A DNA stretch of 32,934 bases from an uncultured Candidatus Pelagibacter sp. (GTDB lineage: Bacteria; Pseudomonadota; Alphaproteobacteria; Pelagibacterales; Pelagibacteraceae). The position numbers and the translations under genes were made by a program. The notes beneath the pieces were generated by a model, which had not been told where the DNA came from, made no database searches, and saw nothing but the letters and a program-made list of their open reading frames with translations. Positions 1 to 7,930 of this stretch are shown here, piece by piece (positions within the stretch are counted from its first letter, which is position 1; every line of letters begins with the position of its first letter). The stretch spans positions 1 through 32,934 of the forward strand of contig CAJQSH010000044.1 in NCBI GenBank assembly GCA_905612505.1. The letters run 5' to 3'.

Positions 1-854
1 GTTTAATATGGTCTTTTGGTCCATTGGTGGTTAGATATATGAATGAACCACAGTTAGCACCGTGGCAGTATATTTTTGCAAGAGGATTAACAATTTTTGT
101 AATCATAAATTTATATTTATTTTTTGAGGAAGGAATTAATTTTTACAAAAATTATTTTAAAATAGGTGTATCTGGAATTATTGGTGGTATTGGACTTGGA
201 ATAGCAATGGTTACATTTATCTATTCAATTACAAACACTAGTGCCGCAATCACCTTGCTTTGTTTAGCAGCTATGCCTTTTTTTACCGCTTTATTAGGTT
301 TTTTATTTCTAAAAGAAAAAATCTCCTTAAATGTTTGGATGGCTATATTAATAGCAACTATTGGAATTGCCATAATTGCTTTTGGAAACACTGAAAAAAA
401 TTCACTAGTAGGGTTAATTTTTGGTATGACAGCATCTGTTGGTTTTTCAGTTTTTTCTGTAACTCTACGTTGGAAAAAAGAAACACCTAAGTTTACTACT
501 GTTGCCTTTTCTGGTTTTTTTTGTGTTGTTATGTCGACTGTTTTTATTCTAAGAAATGAATTAAACTTTTTTTCATCAGGCTACAATGGTGCAATGTTTT
601 CATTGCACGGATCATTAGTTTGTATAGGATTAATTTTATATTCCATAGGTTCAAAAGCTATACCAGCAGCTGAACTTACTTTGCTTTCATTGACAGAGGT
701 AATAGGTGGTATTTTTTGGGTATGGTTACCTTTATTTAGAGTAAATGAAATACCAACCACCAATACAATTATCGGTGGATTTTTTATTTTTATGTCTATC
801 ATTTATTATAGTCTTACAATTAAAACGAATAGAAGGTTTATTGCTTTAAACTAG
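1..854 (+). CDS. EamA/DMT-family permease (5' end outside window)
   Basis: Many hydrophobic TM segments with EamA-like repeats. The frame stays open upstream of the called TTG start to base 3 (LIWSFGPLVVRYM), so the gene is truncated by the window edge. Confidence 0.85.
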   Translation, partial: LIWSFGPLVVRYMNEPQLAPWQYIFARGLTIFVIINLYLFFEEGINFYKNYFKIGVSGIIGGIGLGIAMVTFIYSITNTSAAITLLCLAAMPFFTALLGFLFLKEKISLNVWMAILIATIGIAIIAFGNTEKNSLVGLIFGMTASVGFSVFSVTLRWKKETPKFTTVAFSGFFCVVMSTVFILRNELNFFSSGYNGAMFSLHGSLVCIGLILYSIGSKAIPAAELTLLSLTEVIGGIFWVWLPLFRVNEIPTTNTIIGGFFIFMSIIYYSLTIKTNRRFIALN

Positions 855-872
855 TTAAAATGGAAAAATAAA

Positions 873-2090
873 ATGGAAAGACCAGATTTTTTTACTTTAA
901 AAAACGGTGAGAAAGCAAAACTTCCTTTTACTAATAAGGAATACAAAAGAAGATTAAATAATTTAAGAACTATAATGAGTAAAAATAATCTTGATATGAT
1001 TATTCTAAGCTCAATGCACAACATTGCTTATTATACAGGTTTTATCTATTGTTCATTCGGCAGACCATATGGATGTATTATAACTCAAAATAAGATATCA
1101 ACCATTTCTGCAAATATTGATGCAAGTCAACCATGGAGAAGATCTCATTGTAATAATGTAATCTTTACTGATTGGAAAAGAGATAATTTCTTAAAAGCTA
1201 TTGTATCAATCATTGGAAGAGAAGAACCGCCAAGAAATATTGGAATCGAAAATGACCATATAACATTGGATACTAAAGAAAAATTATCTTCTATTTTTAC
1301 TTTTTCAATATTTAGTGATGTGTCAAAATATTTAATGCAGCTTAGAATGATTAAATCTGCTGAGGAAATAGAAATTATAAAGAATGGTGCAAGAATTGCA
1401 GATATTGGGGGTCGAGAAATAGTAAAGAATATTAGAGTTGGAGAAAGTGAGTTAGAAATTGCAATAGCAGGCAGAGATAAAATGGAAAGAGAAATTGCCA
1501 AAACATATCCAGACGCAGAATATATGGATACTTGGGTTTGGTTTCAGTCTGGAATAAATACGGATGGCGCGCATAACCCAAAAACTTCTAGAAAACTTTG
1601 TTCAGGAGATATTCTATCTTTAAACACATTCCCAATGATTTCAGGATATTACACAGCACTAGAGAGAACTCTTTTTGTAAATGAAATTGATGATGCTTCG
1701 TTAAAAGCATGGGAAGCAAATGTTAAAGTTCATAAAAGAGGACTAGAATTAATTAAACCAGGTACCAAATGTTCAGCTATATGTCATGAGTTAAATGAAC
1801 TTTTTGCTGAACTAGGTTATCTTCATTATCGAACATTTGGTTATGGTCATTCATTTGGCGTATTATCACATTTTTATGGTAGAGAGGCTGGTTTGGAATT
1901 AAGAGAAGATATTGATACAACGCTAGAAGAAAACATGGTTGTTTCAATGGAACCAATGATAATGATCCCTAAGGGAAATCCTGGAGCAGGTGGTTATAGA
2001 GAGCACGATATTTTAGTTATAGGAAAAAATAGCACAGAAAATATTACCAAGTTTCCTTTTGGTCCAGAACACAACATTATTAAATCGTAA
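873..2090 (+). CDS. Creatinase (creatine amidinohydrolase), M24 fold
   Basis: Strong recalled resemblance to Pseudomonas creatinase over the whole length: YCSFGRPYG, SANIDASQPWRR, MDTWVWFQSGINTDGAHNP, SLNTFPMISGYYTALERTLF, YRTFGYGHSFGVLSHFYGREAGLELREDIDT, VSMEPMIMIPKGNPGAGGYREHDIL, ENITKFPFGPEHNII. Confidence 0.9.
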   Translation: MERPDFFTLKNGEKAKLPFTNKEYKRRLNNLRTIMSKNNLDMIILSSMHNIAYYTGFIYCSFGRPYGCIITQNKISTISANIDASQPWRRSHCNNVIFTDWKRDNFLKAIVSIIGREEPPRNIGIENDHITLDTKEKLSSIFTFSIFSDVSKYLMQLRMIKSAEEIEIIKNGARIADIGGREIVKNIRVGESELEIAIAGRDKMEREIAKTYPDAEYMDTWVWFQSGINTDGAHNPKTSRKLCSGDILSLNTFPMISGYYTALERTLFVNEIDDASLKAWEANVKVHKRGLELIKPGTKCSAICHELNELFAELGYLHYRTFGYGHSFGVLSHFYGREAGLELREDIDTTLEENMVVSMEPMIMIPKGNPGAGGYREHDILVIGKNSTENITKFPFGPEHNIIKS

Positions 2091-2093
2091 TTT

Positions 2094-3209
2094 ATGAATG
2101 AAAAAAAAACTATAGTTAATAGTTGGAATGAGTGGGACCCTTTAAAGCATGTAATTGTTGGTAAAGCGGATGGAACATGCATTCCAGCTCCAGAACCAGC
2201 GCTAGATGCAAAAGTTCCAGAAGATTCAGACATGAGAGGAAATTTTGGCCCAAGAACTAAAGATACAATTGATAAAGCAAATCAATTACTTGATGATTTT
2301 TCGAATATGTTAATTAAAAGAGGTATTAAAGTAGATAGACCAAATCCAATTGATTTTAATAAAAAAACTTCTACTCCAGATTGGGAAGCAGACACTATGT
2401 TTGGATGTATGCCACCTAGAGATGTTTTACTCACGGTTGGTGCCGAAATTCTAGAGGCTACAATGAGTTACAGATGTAGATGGTTTGAATATCTATGCTA
2501 CAGACCTTTATTAAAAAAATATTATGACGAAGATCCAAATATGAGACATGAGTCTGCTCCAAAACCAAGATTAACAGATTTAGATTATAGAAAAGATTAT
2601 TTATCAGATAAAATTGGAATTCAAAAAAGATTAGCGTGGACTGAAGATAAATTTTTTGTAACAACAGAAGAAGAACCTTTATTTGATGCTGCAGACGTCT
2701 TAAGATTTGGTAAAGATTTAGTGGTACAACATGGTTTTACAACAAATCTTAAAGGAGTAGATTGGATTAAAAGACACTTTAAAGATCACAGAGTTCATGC
2801 AGTAAATTTTCCTGGTGACCCTTATCCAATTCACATCGATGCAACATTTACTCCAATTAAAGAAGGTTTGATTATTAACAACCCTCAAAGAAAACTTCCA
2901 AAAGAACAAAGAAAACTTTTTGAAAATAACGGATGGGAAATTATTGACTCCGCACAACCAGCGCACAACGAACCCCCACCACTATGTTATTCATCTACCT
3001 GGTTATCTATGAATGTTTTAGTTTTAGATTCAAAAACAGTATGTGTGGAAAAAAGTGAAGTATATCAAGCAGAACAGTTGGATAAACTGGGAATGGAAGT
3101 GGTTCTTGTAGACATGAGAGATGCATATGCATTTGGTGGAGGACTTCATTGTTGTACAGCCGATGTTTATAGAGAAGGGGAGTTAAAAGATTACTTCCCA
3201 AAACAATAA
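2094..3209 (+). CDS. Glycine amidinotransferase (L-arginine:glycine amidinotransferase, AGAT/GATM-like)
   Basis: NEWDPLKHVIVGKAD, MPPRDVLLTVGAEILEA, RWFEYLCYR, FDAADVLRFGKD, PIHIDATFTPI, STWLSMNVLVLD, and the C-terminal GGGLHCCTADVYR with the catalytic Cys position conserved. Starts 3 nt after the creatinase stop. Confidence 0.9.
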   Translation: MNEKKTIVNSWNEWDPLKHVIVGKADGTCIPAPEPALDAKVPEDSDMRGNFGPRTKDTIDKANQLLDDFSNMLIKRGIKVDRPNPIDFNKKTSTPDWEADTMFGCMPPRDVLLTVGAEILEATMSYRCRWFEYLCYRPLLKKYYDEDPNMRHESAPKPRLTDLDYRKDYLSDKIGIQKRLAWTEDKFFVTTEEEPLFDAADVLRFGKDLVVQHGFTTNLKGVDWIKRHFKDHRVHAVNFPGDPYPIHIDATFTPIKEGLIINNPQRKLPKEQRKLFENNGWEIIDSAQPAHNEPPPLCYSSTWLSMNVLVLDSKTVCVEKSEVYQAEQLDKLGMEVVLVDMRDAYAFGGGLHCCTADVYREGELKDYFPKQ

Positions 3210-3214
3210 TATTT

Positions 3215-4270
3215 ATGTCATCTAAAATTAAAACCAAAAGAGAGAGAGTTAAATTTGCCTCTGACAATGTAGTAGGTGCATGTCCAGAAGTTTTAGAAGC
3301 AATTATCTTAGCAAACGATGGAATAGCTTCACCTTATGGCAATGATGAATGGACAAAAAATTTACAAAATAAATTTTCTGATATTTTTGAAAAAGAGGTG
3401 ATCGTTTATCCAACCGCATCAGGTACAGCGGCTAATGCTTTAGCTTTATCTGCACTAACTCCTGTTTTTGGCAATATTTATTGTCATAAACTTTCGCATA
3501 TAAATACTGATGAATGTGGTGCTCCAGAATTTTATACAGGTGGTGCAAAACTTGTTACTCTTAATGGAGTTAATGGGAAAATTACACCAGAGGAATTATC
3601 TGAGAATATGGGGGGTGTTGGAATTGTTCACCACACCCAACCATCTGTCGTAAGCATTACACAGTTATGCGAAACGGGTGAGACTTACCAGTTAGATGAA
3701 ATTTCAGCAATTGCTAAGATAGCTCATAAATATAATTTAAAAATGCACATGGATGGTGCAAGATTTGCCAATGCTTTAGTATCATTAGGTGTTACTCCAG
3801 CCGAGATGACATGGAAATCAGGTATTGATGTTTTATCTTTTGGTGCAACAAAAAATGGCTGTATTGCTGCAGAGGCAATTATATTTTTTAAACCCGAATT
3901 AGTAGGTAATCTGCCATTCTTAATGAAAAGATCGGGACATTTACTTTCAAAAATGCGATTTGTTTCAGCTCAACTAGATGCATATATTTCAAATGATGTT
4001 TGGTTACGTAATGCAAAACATGCAAATCAAATGGGAAAAAAATTAAGTGAAGGTCTTGATTTAAACTCAAAAATTGAATTAGCATATCCTACACAAGCTA
4101 ATGAAGTATTTGCTAAATTTCCAAGACCAGTTATCGAGCATCTTAATTCAGAAGGTTATAAAATGAATGAAGAGGAGCTAGATGGAAAAGCGGTAAGACT
4201 TGTTGCAGCTTGGAATACACAAGATTCTGATGTGGATCAACTTTTACAAACTATTTCTGAAGTAAAATAA
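3215..4270 (+). CDS. ltaE: Low-specificity threonine aldolase (PLP-dependent, fold type I)
   Basis: FASDNVVGACPEVLEAI, PTASGTAANALAL, KMHMDGARFANALVSLG, DVLSFGATKNGCIAAEAIIFF (PLP lysine motif). Confidence 0.88.
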   Translation: MSSKIKTKRERVKFASDNVVGACPEVLEAIILANDGIASPYGNDEWTKNLQNKFSDIFEKEVIVYPTASGTAANALALSALTPVFGNIYCHKLSHINTDECGAPEFYTGGAKLVTLNGVNGKITPEELSENMGGVGIVHHTQPSVVSITQLCETGETYQLDEISAIAKIAHKYNLKMHMDGARFANALVSLGVTPAEMTWKSGIDVLSFGATKNGCIAAEAIIFFKPELVGNLPFLMKRSGHLLSKMRFVSAQLDAYISNDVWLRNAKHANQMGKKLSEGLDLNSKIELAYPTQANEVFAKFPRPVIEHLNSEGYKMNEEELDGKAVRLVAAWNTQDSDVDQLLQTISEVK

Positions 4271-4271
4271 G

Positions 4272-4379
4272 TTAGCTTGGGTTTTCTTTTAAGAAATTAA
4301 TATAATTTAAAACTTCATTAAAATTTTCATCAGGAATATCCTTATAGGTGACATTAAATTTACTTTTGACACAAAGAGT
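4272..4379 (-). pseudogene. C-terminal remnant of a paralogue of the 75-aa protein at 7001-7228
   Basis: Minus-strand translation TLCVKSKFNVTYKDIPDENFNEVLNYINFLKENPS* aligns to AICVKEKFGNSYKDIEDEKFQEVVDYIEHLKKNPS* (21/35 identical, same stop position). The N-terminal half is not recognisable upstream. Confidence 0.75.
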
Positions 4380-4496
4380 GACAATAAAATGACACCTGAC
4401 TCTCGACACCCCTGACAACCTAAAACCCCTATGCTCGCTTAGTTATTAAAATATACTTGGCATAAACACAAAGCAATTTTAATGACAAAACTTTAC

Positions 4497-4517
4497 AACA
4501 AACCAGTAACATTTCTG
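4497..4517 (+). repeat. Direct repeat copy 1 (aacaaaccagtaacatttctg)
   Basis: Exact 21-nt match to 6956-6976; a further GTG matches after one mismatch. Confidence 0.85.
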
Positions 4518-4555
4518 AGTGGAATAACCACCAACAGATATGATAGTCTTTAATC

Positions 4556-5578
4556 ATGAAAAAACTATTTATAATTCTAATTTCTTTGTTAATCGCTAAT
4601 TCAGCATTTGCCTATTATCCAATACCAACTTCTTTATCTAAATTAACTAAATACTTTAAAAAAAACAACGCTGAGTTAATTAAAATTCCTTCTTACAATG
4701 GATCGTTTCGAAGAAGTGATGCTTATGCCAATATAAGAGATGGACTATATAAAAAACGTCCAATTGAAGTTGACGCATTGTTGGCATTTCCTAAAAAAGG
4801 TGAAGGTCCATTCCCTGTTGTAATGTTTGTCCATTCAAGTGGAGGAGCTGGTTTATTTTCTGACGAATGGTTTAAATTTAATAGATTAGCAGCAAAATCA
4901 TTGTTAAAAAAAGGAATTGCAGTAATGTTCTTAGATAATTTCTCTGCAAGAGGTCAAAAAAATACTTACAAAAATCAAACTACAATACAACATTGGTCAA
5001 CATTTATTGATGCATTTAAAGCACTTGAATATTTATCAAATGATCCAAGAATAAATATTAAAAAAGTTGGAATTACTGGATGGTCTAGAGGTGGAGCAAT
5101 TTCATTAATGGCCTCTGAAAAGAGATTGAGAGATGCATTAGTGAGTAAAGATTTATATTTTGCCGCTGCACAACCAAGATCACCTCCTTGTCGAGATATA
5201 GGAATGTTTGTAAATCCACAGCCAATAAAAGAAACTAAAACTTGGCTGGTTTTAGGTGGCGCTGACAACTATACATTACCTGGACCATGCGTTGAACTGG
5301 GTGAAAAATATAAAGCAAATGGTGCTGATATAGAAATAACAGTTAAAAAAGGATGGCATCACGGATTCACTGCTAACTACAAACCTGAAAGAGATCCTAA
5401 AGCACAAATTTGGTCAAAATGTCCTCCTGCTTATACAAATGATGAGGGATATATTGTAACCAATAGCGATGTTAAATATCCTTATCCGTGTGTTACATAT
5501 GGTGCCACAATGGGTGGTAATAAGGGTGGTGTATTTAAAAAACCTTTTCTAAAGTTCTTTGAAGAAAATTTACTTTAA
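4556..5578 (+). CDS. Secreted alpha/beta hydrolase (dienelactone hydrolase-like)
   Basis: N-terminal signal peptide MKKLFIILISLLIANSAFA; VMFVHSSGGAG; nucleophile elbow GWSRGG; C-terminal GWHHGF. Confidence 0.85.
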   Translation: MKKLFIILISLLIANSAFAYYPIPTSLSKLTKYFKKNNAELIKIPSYNGSFRRSDAYANIRDGLYKKRPIEVDALLAFPKKGEGPFPVVMFVHSSGGAGLFSDEWFKFNRLAAKSLLKKGIAVMFLDNFSARGQKNTYKNQTTIQHWSTFIDAFKALEYLSNDPRINIKKVGITGWSRGGAISLMASEKRLRDALVSKDLYFAAAQPRSPPCRDIGMFVNPQPIKETKTWLVLGGADNYTLPGPCVELGEKYKANGADIEITVKKGWHHGFTANYKPERDPKAQIWSKCPPAYTNDEGYIVTNSDVKYPYPCVTYGATMGGNKGGVFKKPFLKFFEENLL

Positions 5579-6919
5579 ATGAAATTAATAGGTAGAAGAC
5601 AATTTCTAAAAACATCATTCTCAGGTCTTGCACTTGCAACGTTACCTGTAATTTCTTTTTCACAATCTAATCCTAATATTGTTGTAATTGGTGCGGGTGC
5701 AGCAGGTTTGTCTGCTATGGCTGAACTAAATAGAAGGGGTATATCAGCTGTATGTATAGAGGGTATGAATAGGATTGGTGGCAGGTGTTATACAGATAAT
5801 ACAACCTTTGGAGTGCCAGCTGATCATGGTGCTCACTGGCTTCATGGTTTCTCAAAAAACCAAATTGCTGAATTTGGAAAAAAACACAGAGATAAATTTA
5901 GAATATATAATGAGCCAGATTATTCGGTTGTTTATGATGGAAAAACAAAAGTCAGTGGAGACGCTCTTTGGGATTTATATAAAAAAATAAAAAAAATTAG
6001 ACGTAGTATTGGAGCAGATGAGCCTTTAATAAATTATATTCCAGAAAAATTAAAAAAAAATAGTTGGTTCGATACTGTTCATAAAATTGTTGATGATGCT
6101 AGAGATCTAGGTAATTTTTCTCCATATGATGATAATAGTAATTGGAATGATCCAGGAAATGGAAATGGTTTATGTAGAGAGGGATATGGAACGTTATTAG
6201 CTTACTATCGAAAAGATGTTCCAGTAAAATTAAACACAATTGTTAGTGAAATAAGATGGGATGGAAAAGGAGTACAAGTTGTAACAAATAAAGGAACGAT
6301 AAGTGCCAAAGCTTGTATTGTTACGACCTCAGTGGGCGTGTTAAAAGCTGAAAAAATTAAGTTTACTCCAGCCTTGCGTCCTAAAAAATACGAGGCTTTT
6401 AACGGAATTTCTATGACTATTTCCAATAGAGTTTTAATGCAATTGAAGAAAAAATTTTATAGAAAATTTAAAAATGACACCCATTTTTATACAAAATGTA
6501 ATAGTAACGGTGCAAAATCACCTAAAACTTTTTATGGTTTGCTTAAAATGTCTGGAACAAACGTATCTCTTTTTGGTACCTCAGGACAATTTTCAAAAGA
6601 TTTAGAAAATAAAGGTAGTGAAGCTATGATAGATTTTGTTTTAAGTGATCTTAAATCAACCTTTGGTTCAAAATTTTATGAAAAATATTTTATCAAGGCT
6701 ATTGCTACAGGATGGGCAAACAATCCATTTACACTTGGAGCTTATTCGGGAGCAATACCAGGTAAGGCAAGTTTAAGACATGAATTAAAACAACCAGTAG
6801 GAGATAGAATTTTCTTCGCAGGAGAAGCTACTGCGGGTGCATTCAGCACAGTTCATGGTGCTGATCGAAGTGGTATAAGAGCTGTTACAGATCTTTATAT
6901 ATCACCTGCTTTAGATTAA
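5579..6919 (+). CDS. Flavin-containing amine oxidase with Tat-type signal
   Basis: N-terminal RRQFLK followed by a hydrophobic stretch; FAD-binding IVVIGAGAAGLSA and RIGGRCYT; C-terminal FFAGEATAGAFSTVHGADRSGIRAV. The ATG directly follows the TAA of the hydrolase. Confidence 0.9.
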   Translation: MKLIGRRQFLKTSFSGLALATLPVISFSQSNPNIVVIGAGAAGLSAMAELNRRGISAVCIEGMNRIGGRCYTDNTTFGVPADHGAHWLHGFSKNQIAEFGKKHRDKFRIYNEPDYSVVYDGKTKVSGDALWDLYKKIKKIRRSIGADEPLINYIPEKLKKNSWFDTVHKIVDDARDLGNFSPYDDNSNWNDPGNGNGLCREGYGTLLAYYRKDVPVKLNTIVSEIRWDGKGVQVVTNKGTISAKACIVTTSVGVLKAEKIKFTPALRPKKYEAFNGISMTISNRVLMQLKKKFYRKFKNDTHFYTKCNSNGAKSPKTFYGLLKMSGTNVSLFGTSGQFSKDLENKGSEAMIDFVLSDLKSTFGSKFYEKYFIKAIATGWANNPFTLGAYSGAIPGKASLRHELKQPVGDRIFFAGEATAGAFSTVHGADRSGIRAVTDLYISPALD

Positions 6920-6955
6920 AAAAAAATCTTTTCCTGTAAAATCCTACAGACCAGT

Positions 6956-6976
6956 AACAAACCAGTAACATTTCTG
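6956..6976 (+). repeat. Direct repeat copy 2 (aacaaaccagtaacatttctg)
   Basis: Exact 21-nt match to 4497-4517. Locally accagtaaca occurs twice (6950-6959 and 6961-6970). Confidence 0.85.
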
Positions 6977-7000
6977 GGTGAGAGCAAAGTGTTCTATTGC

Positions 7001-7228
7001 TTAACTTGGGTTCTTCTTCAAATGTTCAATGTAATCAACAACTTCTTGAAACTTCTCGTCTTCTATATCTTTGTAAGAGTTACCAAACTTCTCTTTGACA
7101 CATATTGCGACATGTGCATAAGGATTTCTTCCTTTTGGGTGATTAGGGTGATCAGGAAGTTGACCCGCTAAATAATCACCAGCTTCCTGTATCATTTTCC
7201 ACAGTTTACTTGCGTTTTTTTTATTCAT
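7001..7228 (-). CDS. Small conserved hypothetical protein (75 aa)
   Basis: Intact ORF MNKKNASKLWKMIQEAGDYLAGQLPDHPNHPKGRNPYAHVAICVKEKFGNSYKDIEDEKFQEVVDYIEHLKKNPS. Independent protein-level support from paralogous fragments at 4272-4379 and 7396-7455. Confidence 0.8.
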   Translation of the reverse strand: MNKKNASKLWKMIQEAGDYLAGQLPDHPNHPKGRNPYAHVAICVKEKFGNSYKDIEDEKFQEVVDYIEHLKKNPS

Positions 7229-7395
7229 ACAACCTTAAACTTTGTTTTATCTCATCTATTTCTAGTTTTATTTCTAGTTTGTTGCATAAATTGATCAAAC
7301 TTTATGAGATTTATTTTTGATGAAGTTTCAATATTCCACATAACTAGTGCAGGGTAGTGTAGCTTAATGTTGGTTAGTGTGCCCCTCTAACACAG

Positions 7396-7455
7396 TAAAT
7401 AATCACCAGCTTCCTGTATAGAACGCCATAGTTTACTTGCGTTTTCTTTATTTAT
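7396..7455 (-). pseudogene. N-terminal remnant of the same small-protein family
   Basis: 51/60 nt identical to 7169-7228; reads NKENASKLWRSIQEAGDYL, then LC and a stop. The start codon position is ATA instead of ATG. Confidence 0.75.
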
Positions 7456-7557
7456 TTTTCCACGATAATGCTACATCATAGTAAACTTGACCCAAAATAG
7501 ACACCAAAAACATTGGTATTGAATGATAATAATATCTTTCAATATATTCTTACTTTG

Positions 7558-7567
7558 TTAACGTTAA
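7558..7567. promoter_or_regulatory. Perfect 10-bp palindrome TTAACGTTAA upstream of the small hydrophobic gene
   Basis: Self-complementary sequence read directly; regulatory role unproven. Confidence 0.4.
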
Positions 7568-7571
7568 ATAA

Positions 7572-7592
7572 TTATCGATATTGATTCGATAA
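7572..7592. promoter_or_regulatory. Inverted repeat TTATCGA-N7-TCGATAA (operator-like or 5' UTR hairpin)
   Basis: Perfect 7-bp arms with 7-nt spacer, about 22 bp upstream of the ATG at 7615 and just before an AGGGAG ribosome binding site. Confidence 0.45.
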
Positions 7593-7614
7593 ATAACAAT
7601 AAAAGGGAGCAAAT

Positions 7615-7830
7615 ATGAAAATACTACAAGGATTAACAGGAACAATAACTAGCTTAACTAACGTTGTTATTGCTTTACTAGGTTTAGGTATCGTTGTTTC
7701 TCTACTTGGTGGAAACGTTCCATTCGTAGGTGGAGTAGCAGAAAATATCATTGGTCTAGTTCAAGGTTTAGGTGATGCAGGTATAGTTGGTTTAATAGCG
7801 GCTATTATCATTCTTAACTTATATAAGTAA
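7615..7830 (+). CDS. Small hydrophobic protein A (71 aa), Gly-rich, two predicted hydrophobic segments
   Basis: Strong SD (aaaagggagc) before ATG; MKILQGLTGTITSLTNVVIALLGLGIVVSLLGGNVPFVGGVAENIIGLVQGLGDAGIVGLIAAIIILNLYK; paralogous to 7931-8167. Confidence 0.85.
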   Translation: MKILQGLTGTITSLTNVVIALLGLGIVVSLLGGNVPFVGGVAENIIGLVQGLGDAGIVGLIAAIIILNLYK

Positions 7831-7841
7831 ATATAGTTAAA

Positions 7842-7867
7842 ATTAGCAACCCTATAAGGTTGTTAAT
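7842..7867 (+). other. Stem-loop in the intergenic region after small hydrophobic gene A
   Basis: ATTAGCAACC-ctataa-GGTTGTTAAT: 10-bp stem with one G-U pair and a 6-nt loop; no U-tract follows. Confidence 0.6.
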
Positions 7868-7877
7868 AAACAAGTTA

Positions 7878-7914
7878 AAATCCCTAATCTTTCATTTAAG
7901 GATTGGGGATTTTT
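7878..7914 (+). terminator. Rho-independent terminator-like hairpin
   Basis: AAATCCCTAATC ... GATTGGGGATTT forms a 12-bp stem (one G-U), with a T-run at the 3' side. Confidence 0.75.
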
Positions 7915-7930
7915 GATAGGATAATTAATA

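Noticed and set aside
581-802. Antisense ORFs opposite clear coding genes (581-802, 1145-1501, 1994-2233, 2458-2664, 2718-2966, 3007-3267, 3888-4085, 4975-5268, 6205-6426 on the minus strand)
   Set aside because: Low-complexity or shadow translations opposite well-supported genes, with no recognisable domains; treated as spurious.
4380-4445. TGACA-rich stretch (tgacacctgactctcgacacccctgacaacc) as a possible repeat array or CRISPR-like element
   Set aside because: Irregular spacing, too short, no spacer-repeat structure and no cas genes; more likely decayed coding sequence upstream of the small-gene remnant.
6989-7171. 60-aa plus-strand ORF overlapping the small minus-strand gene
   Set aside because: The minus-strand frame is supported by paralogous fragments at the protein level; the plus-strand ORF is the shadow frame.
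7351-7395. tRNA 5'-half-like string (GTGTAGCTTAATGTTGGTTAGTGTGCCCCTCTAACACAG) next to the N-terminal remnant
   Set aside because: D-arm-like motifs are present but the D stem mispairs, the anticodon stem cannot close, and no T-arm or acceptor complement follows. A covariance search (tRNAscan-SE/Infernal) would decide; I do not call a tRNA.
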